Assembly (NCBI GenBank): GCA_035553515.1
Contig: DATNDG010000076.1
Span: 1-48,791, forward strand
Reading direction: 5' to 3'
Length of the DNA: 48,791 nt
Source of the DNA: DAHUYF01 sp035553515
GTDB lineage: Bacteria; Pseudomonadota; Alphaproteobacteria; ATCC43930; CGMCC-115725
In this document: positions 1 through 8,602 of the stretch, in pieces
How the letters are laid out: the number at the start of each line of letters is the position of its first letter
How positions within the stretch are numbered: position 1 is the stretch's first letter
Position numbers and translations under genes: made by a program
The notes under the pieces: generated by a model
The model's database searches: none
Seen by the model: only the letters and a program-made list of their open reading frames with translations
Told to the model about the DNA's origin: nothing

Positions 1-32
1 CCGCACCAGCGCCGGACGCGCGCCGCGCTTCC

Positions 33-923
33 CTATTTCGAAGCGAGCCAGGAGACGACCTCGGCCGCATGCCCCTCGCTCGCGCTGAATTCCTGTGCCA
101 GCCGCGCGACCGTCGTGACATCGCTGACCGGCGTCAGCACCACCGGATACCAGGTGGGCTCGCCCGGCCGCTGGGCGACCAGCACCCGCGCGGCATAGCC
201 GCGCTTGTTGAGCGTCTCGGCGAGCCGCTCGGCATTCTCCTTGATGAGAAAGCTGCCGGCCTGCACCGAGTAAAGGAAGGGCGGAGCGCTCGGCGCCGGT
301 GCGGCCGCGGCGACCACGGGCGCCACTGGTGCTGGTGCCGGGGCCGGTGTTGCCGCCGCCGCGGCAGGAGCCGCTGCCGGCGCCCAGCCTGCCGCGCTAT
401 CGGCGGGTGGCGCAGGCGGCGTCACCGCGAGGCTCCGCGGCTGGGCGAGCGCGGCGTCGACCAGCGGGCCGCGCAGCGGCGACGCCGGAGCGATCTCAAG
501 CGGCAGGCCAACGCGGAAATCCTTGACCGCGATGGGTGTCGGCGCGGCCGCAGCCATAGCCACGCTGACCTCGGGAACAGTGCTGCCGGGTGCGACCGCC
601 AGAGCCCCACCGGGCGCCGAGGCCACGGCAGGTGCGGCCGGCGCCGGCGCGGCGGGTGCCTTCGGCATCGGTACCACCACCGCCATGCCGCCGCTTTGCG
701 GCGCCGGAACGGCCACTGCCTGCCCGGTGGGTGCCGCCGCCGGCGCGGCTGCGGGCAGCTTGGCGCTGCTCGCCATAGCGACAGCCGGAACCGCCGGCAT
801 ATTAGGCACCGAGGGTGCGCCGCCGATGCCGACGCCGATCAACAGCCCCGAGGTAAAGGTCAGCAACCCGAACAGCGAGGTGCCGAAAAACAGCGTCGCT
901 GCCTGCCGCGGTGTCAGTCCCAT
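33..923 (-). CDS. Membrane-anchored SPOR-domain protein
   Basis: A 296-residue protein. A hydrophobic segment at about residues 8-33 (ending GLLIGVGIG) should anchor it in the inner membrane. A long Ala/Pro linker (about 35-215) follows, and the last ~80 residues form a SPOR domain that begins YSVQAGSF and includes an N-A-E-R-L stretch. SPOR domains bind glycan strands lacking stem peptides. The gene lies on the same strand as the vgrG/PAAR group but 51 bases beyond the neighbouring effector-like gene. The T6SS TssL in this window lacks a peptidoglycan-binding domain, so this protein could supply wall anchoring; that role is inference. A cell-division role is the alternative. The family is clear, the pathway is not. 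Confidence 0.8.
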   Translation of the reverse strand: MGLTPRQAATLFFGTSLFGLLTFTSGLLIGVGIGGAPSVPNMPAVPAVAMASSAKLPAAAPAAAPTGQAVAVPAPQSGGMAVVVPMPKAPAAPAPAAPAVASAPGGALAVAPGSTVPEVSVAMAAAAPTPIAVKDFRVGLPLEIAPASPLRGPLVDAALAQPRSLAVTPPAPPADSAAGWAPAAAPAAAAATPAPAPAPVAPVVAAAAPAPSAPPFLYSVQAGSFLIKENAERLAETLNKRGYAARVLVAQRPGEPTWYPVVLTPVSDVTTVARLAQEFSASEGHAAEVVSWLASK

Positions 924-974
924 GGCCCCCTCTCCTCCGCCACCCCTCCGTCTGCCGCCGGTTCATCCGGCGAG

Positions 975-1691
975 TCAGCCTTTACTCTCCTTCGCGCTCG
1001 GCGCCGCGCCGGTCCGCACGCTGCTCGCTGCCGCAGGCTTCTCGTCGCGTGCGGCGGCCCCCGGAGCTGCAGCCGTGCCCGAATCCGACGTCTCCGATGC
1101 TGCCGGCCGGTCGCTCGGCCGCCGGTCGCGGAACATGCCGCGCTGCATGGCGGTGCCGCCGATCTGCAGCCGCTGCCACGGCACGAACTTCTCCTCCGGC
1201 AGCTGCGCCTGGCCACGGAAGGCGGCGATCGGCTGGTAATGGCCGGAATAGTTACTCCACCAGTCGAGCGCCCCGCCGCTGAAGCGGACGGTCCCGGCAT
1301 AGACCACCGGTCGTCCCCCGGAAAGCTGGACGTGGCCGGCCTTGGACGAGATCAGCAGGCGCTGATCGACGCGCCGGATGCCCTCGGTCCGCACGAAGTT
1401 GTAGGTGCCATCCGGCCGCGTCATCAGTCCGCGCGCGCTGTCCCGCGCGCCGAAATTGCCGCTGCCGAGCGGCACCAGCTCGTCGCCAGCCAGCGCCGGT
1501 CTGGCGCCTCGATCGATGGTGCGGTTGGCAAAGCTGGCGAAGCGCTGTACCGCGGCAGGTAGGGCCGGCGAACGCGGCGGTACCGGCGGCGGCGGCGCGG
1601 TCGGCCGCCGCGCCCGTGGCTGGGGCGGTGCCTGCCGCGGCTGGGCGGCGCGGACGCTCGGCAATGGCGGCGGCGAAAACTGCTTGCTCAA
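975..1691 (-). CDS. Putative T6SS/eCIS-type effector with PPP leader and SGHY motif
   Basis: A 238-residue protein whose enzymatic family I do not recognise. I place the start at a TTG (1691): it has GAGGGGA a few bases upstream and gives the N-terminus MSKQFSPPP, which matches the leaders of the genes at 11948 and 14071. A longer ATG-type start at 1724 is possible. Residues 1-50 are Pro/Arg-rich and end AAVQRF. The compact region (about 75-180) contains YAGTVRF, WSNYSGHY and LPEEKF motifs, a pattern I associate with small domains in secreted effectors; this is recollection, not a search result. The tail from about 190 is low-complexity Ala/Ser/Lys. It lies downstream of the PAAR-like gene on the same strand. 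Confidence 0.65.
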   Translation of the reverse strand: MSKQFSPPPLPSVRAAQPRQAPPQPRARRPTAPPPPVPPRSPALPAAVQRFASFANRTIDRGARPALAGDELVPLGSGNFGARDSARGLMTRPDGTYNFVRTEGIRRVDQRLLISSKAGHVQLSGGRPVVYAGTVRFSGGALDWWSNYSGHYQPIAAFRGQAQLPEEKFVPWQRLQIGGTAMQRGMFRDRRPSDRPAASETSDSGTAAAPGAAARDEKPAAASSVRTGAAPSAKESKG

Positions 1692-1780
1692 CGGTCCCCT
1701 CGCGGTCGGCTTCGAGCCGGTCAAGCCTGCTCTTCCTTCTATAATTTTGCGTTCACGGCATCAAGGCCGCATCGCTCCGC

Positions 1781-2170
1781 TCAGGCGATCTGCACGGTGA
1801 CCTGGCCCGCCATGTTGATTTTGATCACCCCCGCCCAGGCGCACATGCAGGTGGAGCTGTCGTTGAGCGCCGGCATGTTGGCGATCATGACGGTGGGCGA
1901 GCCCGGCGCCCAGGGCGCCACGGTGTTGGGGATGCAGGGCATCGGCGTGAGCACGCCCAGGGCCGCCGCCGTCGCCGCGGCAACCTGCGGATTCGCCATG
2001 CTGCTGCACATGCCGAAGGGCGCGATGTTGACCATCGGCGCAAAGTCCATGATGTTCGCCGCCGGCGGGCCGCCGGCATTGGTGCGGTTGGCAGGCAGCA
2101 CGCTGAGCGCGCTCGGCGCCGCGCCGAAGCTGCATTGCATGAGCGCTCCGGCCACCACTTGCATACCCAT
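1781..2170 (-). CDS. PAAR-like protein (DUF4280)
   Basis: A 129-residue protein with the features of the DUF4280 PAAR-like family: an N-terminal M-x-x-V-x-G-A then C-S-F-G, a central NIMDFAP and NIAPFGMCSS block, the LTPMPCIPNT motif, and a C-terminal cysteine pair (CMCAWAG). PAAR proteins cap the VgrG trimer as the sharpened tip and often recruit effectors. A strong Shine-Dalgarno (AGGAGG) precedes the ATG. It carries no fused toxin domain, so any cargo must be a separate protein, with the neighbouring 238-residue leader protein and the MORN protein as candidate cargo or partner. It lies two genes downstream of vgrG on the same strand. Confidence 0.9.
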   Translation of the reverse strand: MGMQVVAGALMQCSFGAAPSALSVLPANRTNAGGPPAANIMDFAPMVNIAPFGMCSSMANPQVAAATAAALGVLTPMPCIPNTVAPWAPGSPTVMIANMPALNDSSTCMCAWAGVIKINMAGQVTVQIA

Positions 2171-2209
2171 TGCCGACCTCCTCCTTTTAGGAGCCTGCCT
2201 GAGAGCCTC

Positions 2210-2884
2210 CTAGCCGCCGAACGCCTTGTCGATCCAGGATTTCTTCGGCGGCTTCCCCGGTCCGCCTGGAGCCGCTTGGCGGCGGGACACGAGCTTGCCG
2301 CGCTCGAAGACCGCTTCCTCGTTGACCTCGCCATTCTCGTGGTAGCTGGTGAGCGGACCGTCGAGCAAATCGGCATGCCAGACCGCGCGCTGGCGGACGC
2401 CGCCGCTTTCCCAGTAATCGACCGCCTCCCCCTCGAGCACTCCCGCCCGGAAGGGGGCTTCACGCAGCTTGGCGCCATTGGGGTGAAAGGTGATCATCGT
2501 GCCGTCGATCGCGCCGGCCTTGTAAGGCGCAACGCTCAGCCGCCGGCCGGCGGGGTCATAGGTCTTCATCTCGCCGTCGAGCACGCCCTTGGCATAGCTC
2601 ATCTCCGCCTGCTTGCGGCCCTGCGCATAGACAGTCATGGGGCCATCGAGTACGCCGTCATGGAAGGTCATGCGCGCGAGGGGTTGCCCGGCGGGATCGT
2701 ACTGCACCACTTCGCCCTCGAGCTTCCCGGCCGCGAAGCTCGCGCTGTGCGCCACCTGGCCATTGGCGTGGTAGCTCGCCGCCGGGCCGGTAAGGACGCC
2801 GTCCTGCATCTGCGCCTCGGAGATTACCGCGCCGGACTCGTCCTTGCGCTGGACCACCTCGGGCGCGGCCGCATCGCCGTTCAT
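2210..2884 (-). CDS. MORN-repeat protein (YwqK-like)
   Basis: A 224-residue protein built from about seven MORN-2 type repeats of ~22 residues with the pattern (Y/F)-x-x-x-G-x-x-x-x-x-x-(F/Y)-x-x-G-x-x-(E/D)-G. Examples are YHANGQV followed by GKLEGE and YDPAGQP followed by GVLDGP. There is no signal peptide. Members of this repeat family have been called YwqK-type antitoxins and occur beside secreted polymorphic toxins, so an immunity or adaptor role is reasonable but unproven. It sits between vgrG (44 bases) and the PAAR-like gene (39 bases), which suggests cotranscription. A GAGG ribosome site precedes the ATG. The C-terminus ends in a basic, Pro-rich stretch. Confidence 0.85.
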   Translation of the reverse strand: MNGDAAAPEVVQRKDESGAVISEAQMQDGVLTGPAASYHANGQVAHSASFAAGKLEGEVVQYDPAGQPLARMTFHDGVLDGPMTVYAQGRKQAEMSYAKGVLDGEMKTYDPAGRRLSVAPYKAGAIDGTMITFHPNGAKLREAPFRAGVLEGEAVDYWESGGVRQRAVWHADLLDGPLTSYHENGEVNEEAVFERGKLVSRRQAAPGGPGKPPKKSWIDKAFGG

Positions 2885-2927
2885 GCACCGCCTCGCAGCA
2901 TCGGCTCATCCGCCGCCATAGGCCGCC

Positions 2928-4919
2928 TCAGTTGATCTTCACCATGCCGCCCTTGACCGTCAGCATGCCGCCGCCATCGACGGTTCCGGAGGCGCTGCCC
3001 TTGATCTCCATCGTCGTGCCGCCGCTGAGGCTGAGCCCGGTGCCGGAGCTGGCGCTGAGATCGGTGCCCGACTTCACGGTCAGCGACGTGCCCGATTGCA
3101 CCGTGAGCGAGCCGTCGGTCTTGAGCGTCAAATCGCCGGTCGCCTGGATGGTCAGCGAGCCCGTTACCTTCAGCGTGTAGTTGCCGCTGACATTCTGGGT
3201 GAAATCGGCCTTGTTGGTGTGCGTCTCGTTGCCGGTGACCGTGACCTCGCGCGTGCTCTGAACGCTGTGCGTCTCCTTGCCTTGGCTCACCGCGATGGTG
3301 CGGTCGCCCTGACTCACCGTGAGCGTCTCGTTGCCCTGGCTCACCGTCACCGAGCGGTTGCCCTTGGAGACCGTCAGGCTATCGTCCTTCTCGCTGATCG
3401 TCACACTGCGGTTATTGGTGATGGTGGTGGTCTGGTCGTTGAGGACATCGATTTTCATGTCCTTCTGCGCGTGGATATAGAGCTCTTCGCTGTCGGCCTT
3501 GTCCTCCAAGCGGATCTCGTTGAAGCCGCTGCCGCCCTTGGACGAGCTGCTCTTCACCGTGCTCTTGGTCTGTTCGTCCGGCAGCGTATAGGGCACCGGC
3601 TGCTGGCCGTTATAGACGGAGCCGGTGATCAGCGGCCGGTCGGGGTCGCCTTCAAGGAAGCTCACCACCACCTCCTGCCCGATTCGCGGCAGGAAGATCG
3701 CGCCCCAGTTCTTGCCGGCCCAGCTCTGCGCCACGCGGATCCAGCAGGAGCTGTTCTCGTCGCTCTGTCCGAGCTGGTCCCAATGGAACTGCACCTTGAT
3801 GCGGCCATACTGGTCGGTCCAGATCTCTTCGCCGGACTTTCCCACCACCAGCGCGGTCTGTGTCCCGGCGATGCGTGGCTTGGGCGTCAGCCGCGGCGGG
3901 CGGAAAGTGGCGCTCGACGGGAAGGCGACGAAGCTGTTGCGGTAGTGCCGCCTGCCGCCCGCATGAGTGATCCGTCGCAGCACATAGGTGTCGTTGACAT
4001 CGGCGCGCGGATGGCCGGTCAGAGAAAACTTGTACCCGGTGGCGAAGGCGCGGCAGACGCTCTCGCCCGAGACCAGCCGCGTCGGCAGCTCCATCGCGTC
4101 GAGCCGCTTCTTGCCGTAGTCGTCGCCCTCGTCCTTGGTCTGATAGACGCCGGGATATTCGTAGATCTGCAGCGTGCCACTGCCGCTGGTGGTGGAGAGC
4201 AGCTGCGTTGTCGGGGTCTCGAAATTGAAATCGTCCGCCTGGTACTTGCCGGTGACGACGCTCTGCTCGAGGTTGAGCGCCAGCACCAGATCCTGCTCCT
4301 CCCAGGCCTTGGCGCTTTCCGGTTTGAACGGCACCGAGGCGAGGTTCGGGCAGGGCTCAAAGGCGCTCGCATCGTCGGCCAGCACCATGGTGTGCTTGCC
4401 GTCCTCGTGCTGGAAGAAATAGAAGATTCCCTCTTCCTCCATCAGGCGCGAGATGAAATCGAAACAGGTCTCGCGATACTGCACGCAGTAGTCGCGCGGA
4501 TTGTAGGTGCCGGTGAGCGAGTCCTTGACGTCGGTGACACCCTGCTCCTGTAGCACCTGCTTGACGATGTCCGGCACCGATTTGGTCTGGAAGATGCGGT
4601 TGTCCGAGGTGAGCGTCAGCTCCCAGAGCTTCGGCCGCATGTCGAAATGATAGGTGAGCCCGCTCTGCACCATGCGCGCGACGATGCCGTTGAAGTAGCG
4701 GCTGTTGCCGTCCTTGTCGGTGCCGGCGATGGTGACGCTCTGCCCGACCACCTGGCTGAAGTCGAGATCGCCATGCTCGGACTCCATGTCGAGGCGAAAA
4801 TCGAAGAGACCGGAGATGAGCTCCTCGCCCTCGAAGGCCTCAAGCAGCAGCATGTCGGCGCCGAGCGGCGTCGTGACTGTGAAGGTGTAGCCGGTCTCGG
4901 TGTAGCCGAGGACGGTCAT
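2928..4919 (-). CDS. vgrG: T6SS spike protein VgrG (TssI)
   Basis: A 663-residue VgrG, the trimeric spike of the T6SS tube. The N-terminal two thirds carry the gp27-like region (LLLEAFEGEELISGLFDF near the start) and the gp5 OB-fold block with the family motif GRIKVQFHWD, then RVAQSWAG and PRIGQEVVVSF. The last ~180 residues are a repetitive beta-helix needle (SVTVSQGNETLTVSQG and similar) ending GGMVKIN, with no extra C-terminal effector domain, so it is a structural rather than an evolved VgrG. Its ATG overlaps the clpV stop by four bases (ATGA), which implies translational coupling. Delivery probably relies on the separate PAAR-like protein downstream. Confidence 0.97.
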   Translation of the reverse strand: MTVLGYTETGYTFTVTTPLGADMLLLEAFEGEELISGLFDFRLDMESEHGDLDFSQVVGQSVTIAGTDKDGNSRYFNGIVARMVQSGLTYHFDMRPKLWELTLTSDNRIFQTKSVPDIVKQVLQEQGVTDVKDSLTGTYNPRDYCVQYRETCFDFISRLMEEEGIFYFFQHEDGKHTMVLADDASAFEPCPNLASVPFKPESAKAWEEQDLVLALNLEQSVVTGKYQADDFNFETPTTQLLSTTSGSGTLQIYEYPGVYQTKDEGDDYGKKRLDAMELPTRLVSGESVCRAFATGYKFSLTGHPRADVNDTYVLRRITHAGGRRHYRNSFVAFPSSATFRPPRLTPKPRIAGTQTALVVGKSGEEIWTDQYGRIKVQFHWDQLGQSDENSSCWIRVAQSWAGKNWGAIFLPRIGQEVVVSFLEGDPDRPLITGSVYNGQQPVPYTLPDEQTKSTVKSSSSKGGSGFNEIRLEDKADSEELYIHAQKDMKIDVLNDQTTTITNNRSVTISEKDDSLTVSKGNRSVTVSQGNETLTVSQGDRTIAVSQGKETHSVQSTREVTVTGNETHTNKADFTQNVSGNYTLKVTGSLTIQATGDLTLKTDGSLTVQSGTSLTVKSGTDLSASSGTGLSLSGGTTMEIKGSASGTVDGGGMLTVKGGMVKIN
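3267..3366 (-). repeat. Short tandem repeats in the VgrG needle
   Basis: Units of about 30 bases recur, each encoding a version of SQGNxxxxV (SKGNRSVTV, SQGNETLTV, SQGDRTIAV). They are diverged coding repeats that build the beta-helix needle and stay in the vgrG frame. They are neither a CRISPR array nor an intergenic repeat. Confidence 0.7.
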
Positions 4920-7564
4920 CGCGCCGCTGCGACCCCGTCATCGTCGAAGACGAAGCGCAAGCCGCCTCTTCCGTCGAGGTCGATATGCACGGCCTCGAAC
5001 CCGTCACCCTCGGTGACGCGCGCCAGGATCTCGCCGGAGAGTTCCGGCAGCAGCGTGTTGGTCAGCAGATTGTCAATGGCGCGCGCGCCGGTGTCGATCT
5101 CGGTGCAGCGCGCTGCGATCGCGGCCACCACTTGCGGCGCGCAGGTGAGCTCGGCGCGGTAGGTGTCCCAGAACCGCTCCTGCACCCGCTTCAGCTTCAG
5201 CCGCACGATCTCCTCCACCTGCGCATCGCCCAGCGGCAGGTAGGGAACGATGACGAGCCGGCCGAGGAAGGCCGGCTTGAAATGCTGCACCAGCTCTGGC
5301 CGGATGGCCTCGACGATGGCGCCGACGTCGATCCGCCCGCGACTCGCCCGCACCATATCGATGATCGTGTCGGCGCCGATGTTGCAGGTGAGCAGGATCG
5401 TCGTGTTCTTGAAGTTGACGACCTGGCCTTCGCTGTCCTCGAGCACGCCCTTGTCGAACACCTGGTAGAAGAGCTCGAGCACGTCGGGATGCGCCTTCTC
5501 GACCTCGTCCAGCAGTACCACGGTGTAGGGATTGCGCCGCACCGCCTCGGTCAGCACGCCGCCTTTGCCGTAGCCGACATAGCCCGGCGGCGCTCCCTTG
5601 AGGCCCGATACCGAATGCGCCTCCTGGTATTCCGACATGTTGACGGTGATCATGGTGCGCTCGCCGCCATAGAGCAGGTCGGCGAGCGTGATCGCCGTCT
5701 CGGTCTTGCCGACACCGCTCGGACCCACCAACAGGAAGACGCCGGTGGGCTTGCCCGGCTCGCCGAGATCGGCGTGGTAGGTCTGCATGCGCCGGCAGAT
5801 CACGTCGAGCGCCGCGTCCTGGCCGACGACGCGGTCCACCATGCGCTCCTTGAGCGTGCGCACGGTTTCAATCCGGTCGCTCAGCATCTTGCCGACGGGA
5901 ATGCCGGTCCAGCCGGAGACGACTTCGGCAATGATGCGGGTATCGACATGGGCGGGCACCATGGCCTCGCCCTCCTGGATCGCCTCGAGCTCGAGGCGGA
6001 CGCCGCCCAGCGTGCCGAGCAGCGCGTCGATATCCTTGCCGGGCGGCGCCTTCTCGATCTCGCGCTCGAGCCCGGCGATGCGCCGCACCGTCTCGCGCTC
6101 CTGCTCCCAGCGTGCGCTGAGCCGGTCGCGCCGTTCCTCGCCCTGCCCCAGCTCTTCGGCAAGCCGCTCGATGCGCTCGGCATGATCGAGCCCGGCCACC
6201 TTCTCGCGCGACAGCAGCTCGATTTCGGCAGCCAGCGTCTCGCAGCGGCGGATCGCGTCCTGGAGCGCCGGCGGCTGGCTCGACTGCGCGATCGCAACCC
6301 GCGCGGCGGCGGTATCGAGCAGGCTCACCGCCTTGTCGGGAAGCTGCCGCCCGGCGATGTAGCGATGCGAGAGCCGCACCGCTTCGCCTACCGCCTCCTC
6401 GAGGATGCGGACGCCGTGATGCCGCTCGAGCTTGGGCACGAGCCCGCGCAGCATGGCGATGGCGGAAGCCTCGTCCGGCTCTTCGACCTTGATCACCTGG
6501 AAGCGCCGCGCCAGCGCCGGGTCCTTCTCGAAATACTTCTTGTATTCGGCCCAGGTGGTGGCGGCGATCGTCCGCAGCTCGCCGCGCGCAAGCGCCGGCT
6601 TCAGCAAATTCGCCGCATCCCCCTGCCCCGGCGCGCCGCCCGCACCGATCATGGTATGCGCCTCGTCGATGAAGAGCACGATCGGCCGCGGTGAGGTGCG
6701 GACTTCGTCGATCACCTGCTTCAGCCGGTTCTCGAATTCGCCCTTGATGCCGGCGCCCGCCTGCAGCAGTCCGAGGTCGAGGATGCGGACCTGCACCGGT
6801 CGGAGCGCCGGGGGCACGTCGCCGGCGACGATGCGTTGGGCGAAGCCTTCGACGATCGCCGTTTTGCCGACCCCGGCCTCGCCGGTGAGGATCGGATTGT
6901 TCTGCCGCCGCCGCATCAGCACGTCGATGATCTGGCGGATCTCGGCGTCGCGGCCGACGATGGGGTCTATGTGGCCGGCTTGTGCCTCGGCGCTGAGATC
7001 GATGGTGTAGGAATCGAGCCCCGGCGTGCGCGAGGCGTTGCCGGAGGTGGGGCGCGCCGGCGCAGCACCCGCGGCCGGCTGCGGCGCCGGATCTTCGGCG
7101 GTGCCGCGCACCAGCTCCGGCAGATCCTCGACGAGCCGCCCGCGCGGCAGCGTGGTGAGGATCGGCACCGCTTCGAGCAGCAGCATGCGCAGCGTGTCGT
7201 CCTCGAGCGCGGCCTGGAGCAGCGCGCCGGAGCGGATCGCGGGCTGGCCGAGCTGCAGCGAGCAGGTCACCCAGGCCGCCTCGAAAAGCTGCAGAAGATG
7301 GGGCGACAGGCTGGGGGTCCGGCTGTTGCCGCGCTTCAGCTTCTCGATGGCGCCGCTGAGCTGCTTGGCGACGGCGCCGGTATCGACCTCGTAATAACGC
7401 AGGACCCGTTGCAGATCGCCGTCCGGCAGCTCGACGAGTTTCAGCAGCAGATGCTCGATCTCGACCGAGAAATGCGATTGCGCAAGGCACAGCTCGGCCG
7501 CCGTCTCGAGGGCGCGCTTGCAGACCGGGTTGAGCTTGGAAATCAGCGCCTTGACATCGGACAT
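4916..7564 (-). CDS. clpV: T6SS AAA+ ATPase ClpV (TssH)
   Basis: An 882-residue Clp/Hsp100 ATPase that disassembles the contracted TssBC sheath. It has an N-terminal Clp-N repeat region (about 10-150), a first AAA+ domain with Walker A GEAGVGKT at 228-235 and Walker B LFIDEAH near 297-303, a coiled middle domain (about 430-510), and a second AAA+ domain with Walker A GPSGVGKT at 614-621 and the conserved NMSEYQEAH. An acidic D2-small domain follows. Length and the SYTIDLSAEA entry to AAA1 fit ClpV rather than ClpB. The gene overlaps vgrG by four bases. It is separated from the tssJ-G block by the effector zone, so it may have its own promoter. Confidence 0.97.
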   Translation of the reverse strand: MSDVKALISKLNPVCKRALETAAELCLAQSHFSVEIEHLLLKLVELPDGDLQRVLRYYEVDTGAVAKQLSGAIEKLKRGNSRTPSLSPHLLQLFEAAWVTCSLQLGQPAIRSGALLQAALEDDTLRMLLLEAVPILTTLPRGRLVEDLPELVRGTAEDPAPQPAAGAAPARPTSGNASRTPGLDSYTIDLSAEAQAGHIDPIVGRDAEIRQIIDVLMRRRQNNPILTGEAGVGKTAIVEGFAQRIVAGDVPPALRPVQVRILDLGLLQAGAGIKGEFENRLKQVIDEVRTSPRPIVLFIDEAHTMIGAGGAPGQGDAANLLKPALARGELRTIAATTWAEYKKYFEKDPALARRFQVIKVEEPDEASAIAMLRGLVPKLERHHGVRILEEAVGEAVRLSHRYIAGRQLPDKAVSLLDTAAARVAIAQSSQPPALQDAIRRCETLAAEIELLSREKVAGLDHAERIERLAEELGQGEERRDRLSARWEQERETVRRIAGLEREIEKAPPGKDIDALLGTLGGVRLELEAIQEGEAMVPAHVDTRIIAEVVSGWTGIPVGKMLSDRIETVRTLKERMVDRVVGQDAALDVICRRMQTYHADLGEPGKPTGVFLLVGPSGVGKTETAITLADLLYGGERTMITVNMSEYQEAHSVSGLKGAPPGYVGYGKGGVLTEAVRRNPYTVVLLDEVEKAHPDVLELFYQVFDKGVLEDSEGQVVNFKNTTILLTCNIGADTIIDMVRASRGRIDVGAIVEAIRPELVQHFKPAFLGRLVIVPYLPLGDAQVEEIVRLKLKRVQERFWDTYRAELTCAPQVVAAIAARCTEIDTGARAIDNLLTNTLLPELSGEILARVTEGDGFEAVHIDLDGRGGLRFVFDDDGVAAAR

Positions 7565-7647
7565 GGCAATGAGCGGACTGCAGCCTCCCCGTTGCCGAGC
7601 TTAGCAGGCGCGCCGCGGAAACTGAACCGTTTCGGCCGTCGTCGGCC

Positions 7648-8475
7648 TCATCGCGGCGGCGCGCGGAAGCGGCGGATGGCGATATCGAGGATGCCGTTGA
7701 CGAGATAGCGCGAGGCGCGCCGCAGCCGCCCGCCCCGCTTGGATCTCTCGGGGTCGAGTGCGGGATCGGGCGCGAGCGCCGTCGGGGCGGGTGTCGGGGC
7801 GACGGCCGATGTCGCGGGTCGGGTGGGCAGGCTGGTGGCTGGCGCTGGCGCTATGCGCCCGCTCCCGGCGTCGGCAGGGGATCGCCGGGGCAGCGCCCGC
7901 AGCGGCGACAGCAGCCGGCGCATCACCCCGCTTCGCGCGGGATCGCCGCCGATCGACACGCTGACATCGGCAAGGCTCGGTACGGCGCGCAGATGCGCAC
8001 CGAGAAAGCCCGGCTTGGCGCCACCCTCCTTCTGCGGCTGCGCTCCCGGCGTCGCGGGGCTGCCCAGCTCGCCGAGATAGACGCCGAGTCCCGGAAGCCC
8101 GGTGAGGCCTGAGCCGGGCAGCGGTGCCGCTGCCTGCGCGCGCTCGCGGCGCCGCGTCGCGCCCGCTCCGCCTTCGTCGGAGGATGTCGCGGCCTCATCA
8201 GCGGCGTCCGCGCGTTTGGCGGGAGCGCGGCGCGCCGGACGCGGCTTTGCGCGATTCTGTGCGGGTCCCAGCTCGCCGGGGCTGCGGCGCTGTTGTGCGG
8301 CAGCCGGCTCGATTCCCGAGCAGCCGCCGATCGCGCCGGTGAGCACCGCGGCTCCGCTGCGGCGGTCGCGGGCGTCGATGCCGACGCTGACGCCGCCGCC
8401 CACTCGCGGCGAGCCGCGGCTCTGGACGTTCTGGCCCGCGCCCGGCGGCTTCACATCGATGTCACGGCGCGGCAT
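7648..8475 (-). CDS. Hypothetical protein in T6SS locus
   Basis: A 275-residue protein of unrecognised family. I use the ATG at 8475 (MPRRDIDVKPPG); no clear Shine-Dalgarno is visible, and a longer reading to 8622 is less natural. The N-terminus has SPRVGGGVSVGIDARD and the middle has LADVSVSIGGDP, two similar V-S-V-x-I motifs. The rest is rich in Ala, Pro and Arg, and the C-terminus is basic (ILDIAIRRFRAPPR). No signal peptide or transmembrane segment is evident. It lies between the 486-residue protein and clpV, all on the minus strand. It may be a T6SS accessory protein or effector partner, but nothing in the sequence fixes a function. Confidence 0.5.
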   Translation of the reverse strand: MPRRDIDVKPPGAGQNVQSRGSPRVGGGVSVGIDARDRRSGAAVLTGAIGGCSGIEPAAAQQRRSPGELGPAQNRAKPRPARRAPAKRADAADEAATSSDEGGAGATRRRERAQAAAPLPGSGLTGLPGLGVYLGELGSPATPGAQPQKEGGAKPGFLGAHLRAVPSLADVSVSIGGDPARSGVMRRLLSPLRALPRRSPADAGSGRIAPAPATSLPTRPATSAVAPTPAPTALAPDPALDPERSKRGGRLRRASRYLVNGILDIAIRRFRAPPR

Positions 8476-8602
8476 GCGCGATGGACCAGAGAGAAGCGGC
8501 GGGATGACGGCACAAGATCGGCGAATCCAATGGCGCAGAGGACGTCCCGTGCAAGATATCAGAGCAAGACGCGCGCCGCGCGGTCGAATCGCCGCAGGTC
8601 GC

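Noticed and set aside
3000..3450. Repeat array that might be mistaken for CRISPR or a DNA-binding array
   Set aside because: The repeats stay in frame and encode the VgrG beta-helix needle; they are diverged and have no unique spacers.
4985..6694. A 569-codon plus-strand frame opposite clpV
   Set aside because: Antisense to an intact ClpV with both Walker motifs; no evidence for coding.
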